Assembly (NCBI GenBank): GCA_018896395.1 | Contig: JAHIMN010000020.1 | Location: 1-20,981 of the forward strand | Source of the DNA: Verrucomicrobiota bacterium | Lineage (GTDB): Bacteria; Verrucomicrobiota; Kiritimatiellia; JAAZAB01 | Direction: 5' to 3' | DNA: 20,981 nucleotides | Part shown: in pieces, positions 20,954-20,981 of the stretch | Layout: every line of letters begins with the position of its first letter | Numbering within the stretch: position 1 is the stretch's first letter | Position numbers and translations under genes: made by a program | The notes under the pieces: generated by a model | Databases searched by the model: none | Seen by the model: only the letters and a program-made list of their open reading frames with translations | Told to the model about the DNA's origin: nothing

Positions 20954-20981
20954 GCTTACGAGTACAGCATGATGATAGCAA

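Overview
The window reads as a chromosomal segment from an uncultured, GC-rich bacterium, most likely of the PVC group (Kiritimatiellota, Lentisphaerota or Verrucomicrobiota). That placement is inference. It rests on a small conserved hypothetical of a type I associate with that group (19210-19710), a UroD-like corrinoid methyltransferase-type protein, and very dense intergenic repeats. I see no rRNA, tRNA, CRISPR array, transposase, phage gene or origin.

Left part (1-1988, + strand): the 3' end of an unrecognised gene and an ApbE-type FAD:protein FMN transferase lipoprotein, separated and followed by repeat-rich DNA. Cell-envelope and polysaccharide block (1989-11845, all - strand, so transcription runs right to left): UroD-like protein, AlgX/AlgJ-like SGNH protein, an 866-residue polytopic protein with a GT-C-like layout, the O-antigen type ABC exporter Wzm/Wzt, a coiled-coil protein overlapping wzt by ATGA, a GT4 glycosyltransferase, and a glutaminyl-cyclase-like M28 lipoprotein. 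The simplest reading is synthesis, modification and Wzt-selected export of a surface polysaccharide.

Middle (11846-15165): a spacer with a 27-residue single-TM ORF, an amino-acid-type periplasmic binding protein interrupted by an in-frame TAG, then a two-gene unit of secreted proteins (an FG-GAP/VCBS-repeat protein and a small envelope protein). Right part (15166-19710, + strand): housekeeping block rpsP - khpA-like KH - trmD - [AT-richer lipoprotein] - rplS - rnhB - yraN - conserved hypothetical. rimM is missing from its usual place and a lipoprotein with repeat DNA separates trmD from rplS. A convergent iron-type alcohol dehydrogenase (19729-20841) and another repeat end the window.

The strongest unexplained signal is the repeats. 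At least six kinds of short, often palindromic element fill most gaps. Several also lie inside genes, where they are translated in frame and change termini or add linker residues (end of the first gene, ApbE N-terminus and a Thr-Pro-Gly loop, SGNH protein, the small envelope protein, YraN). I found no convincing new defence or mobile system.
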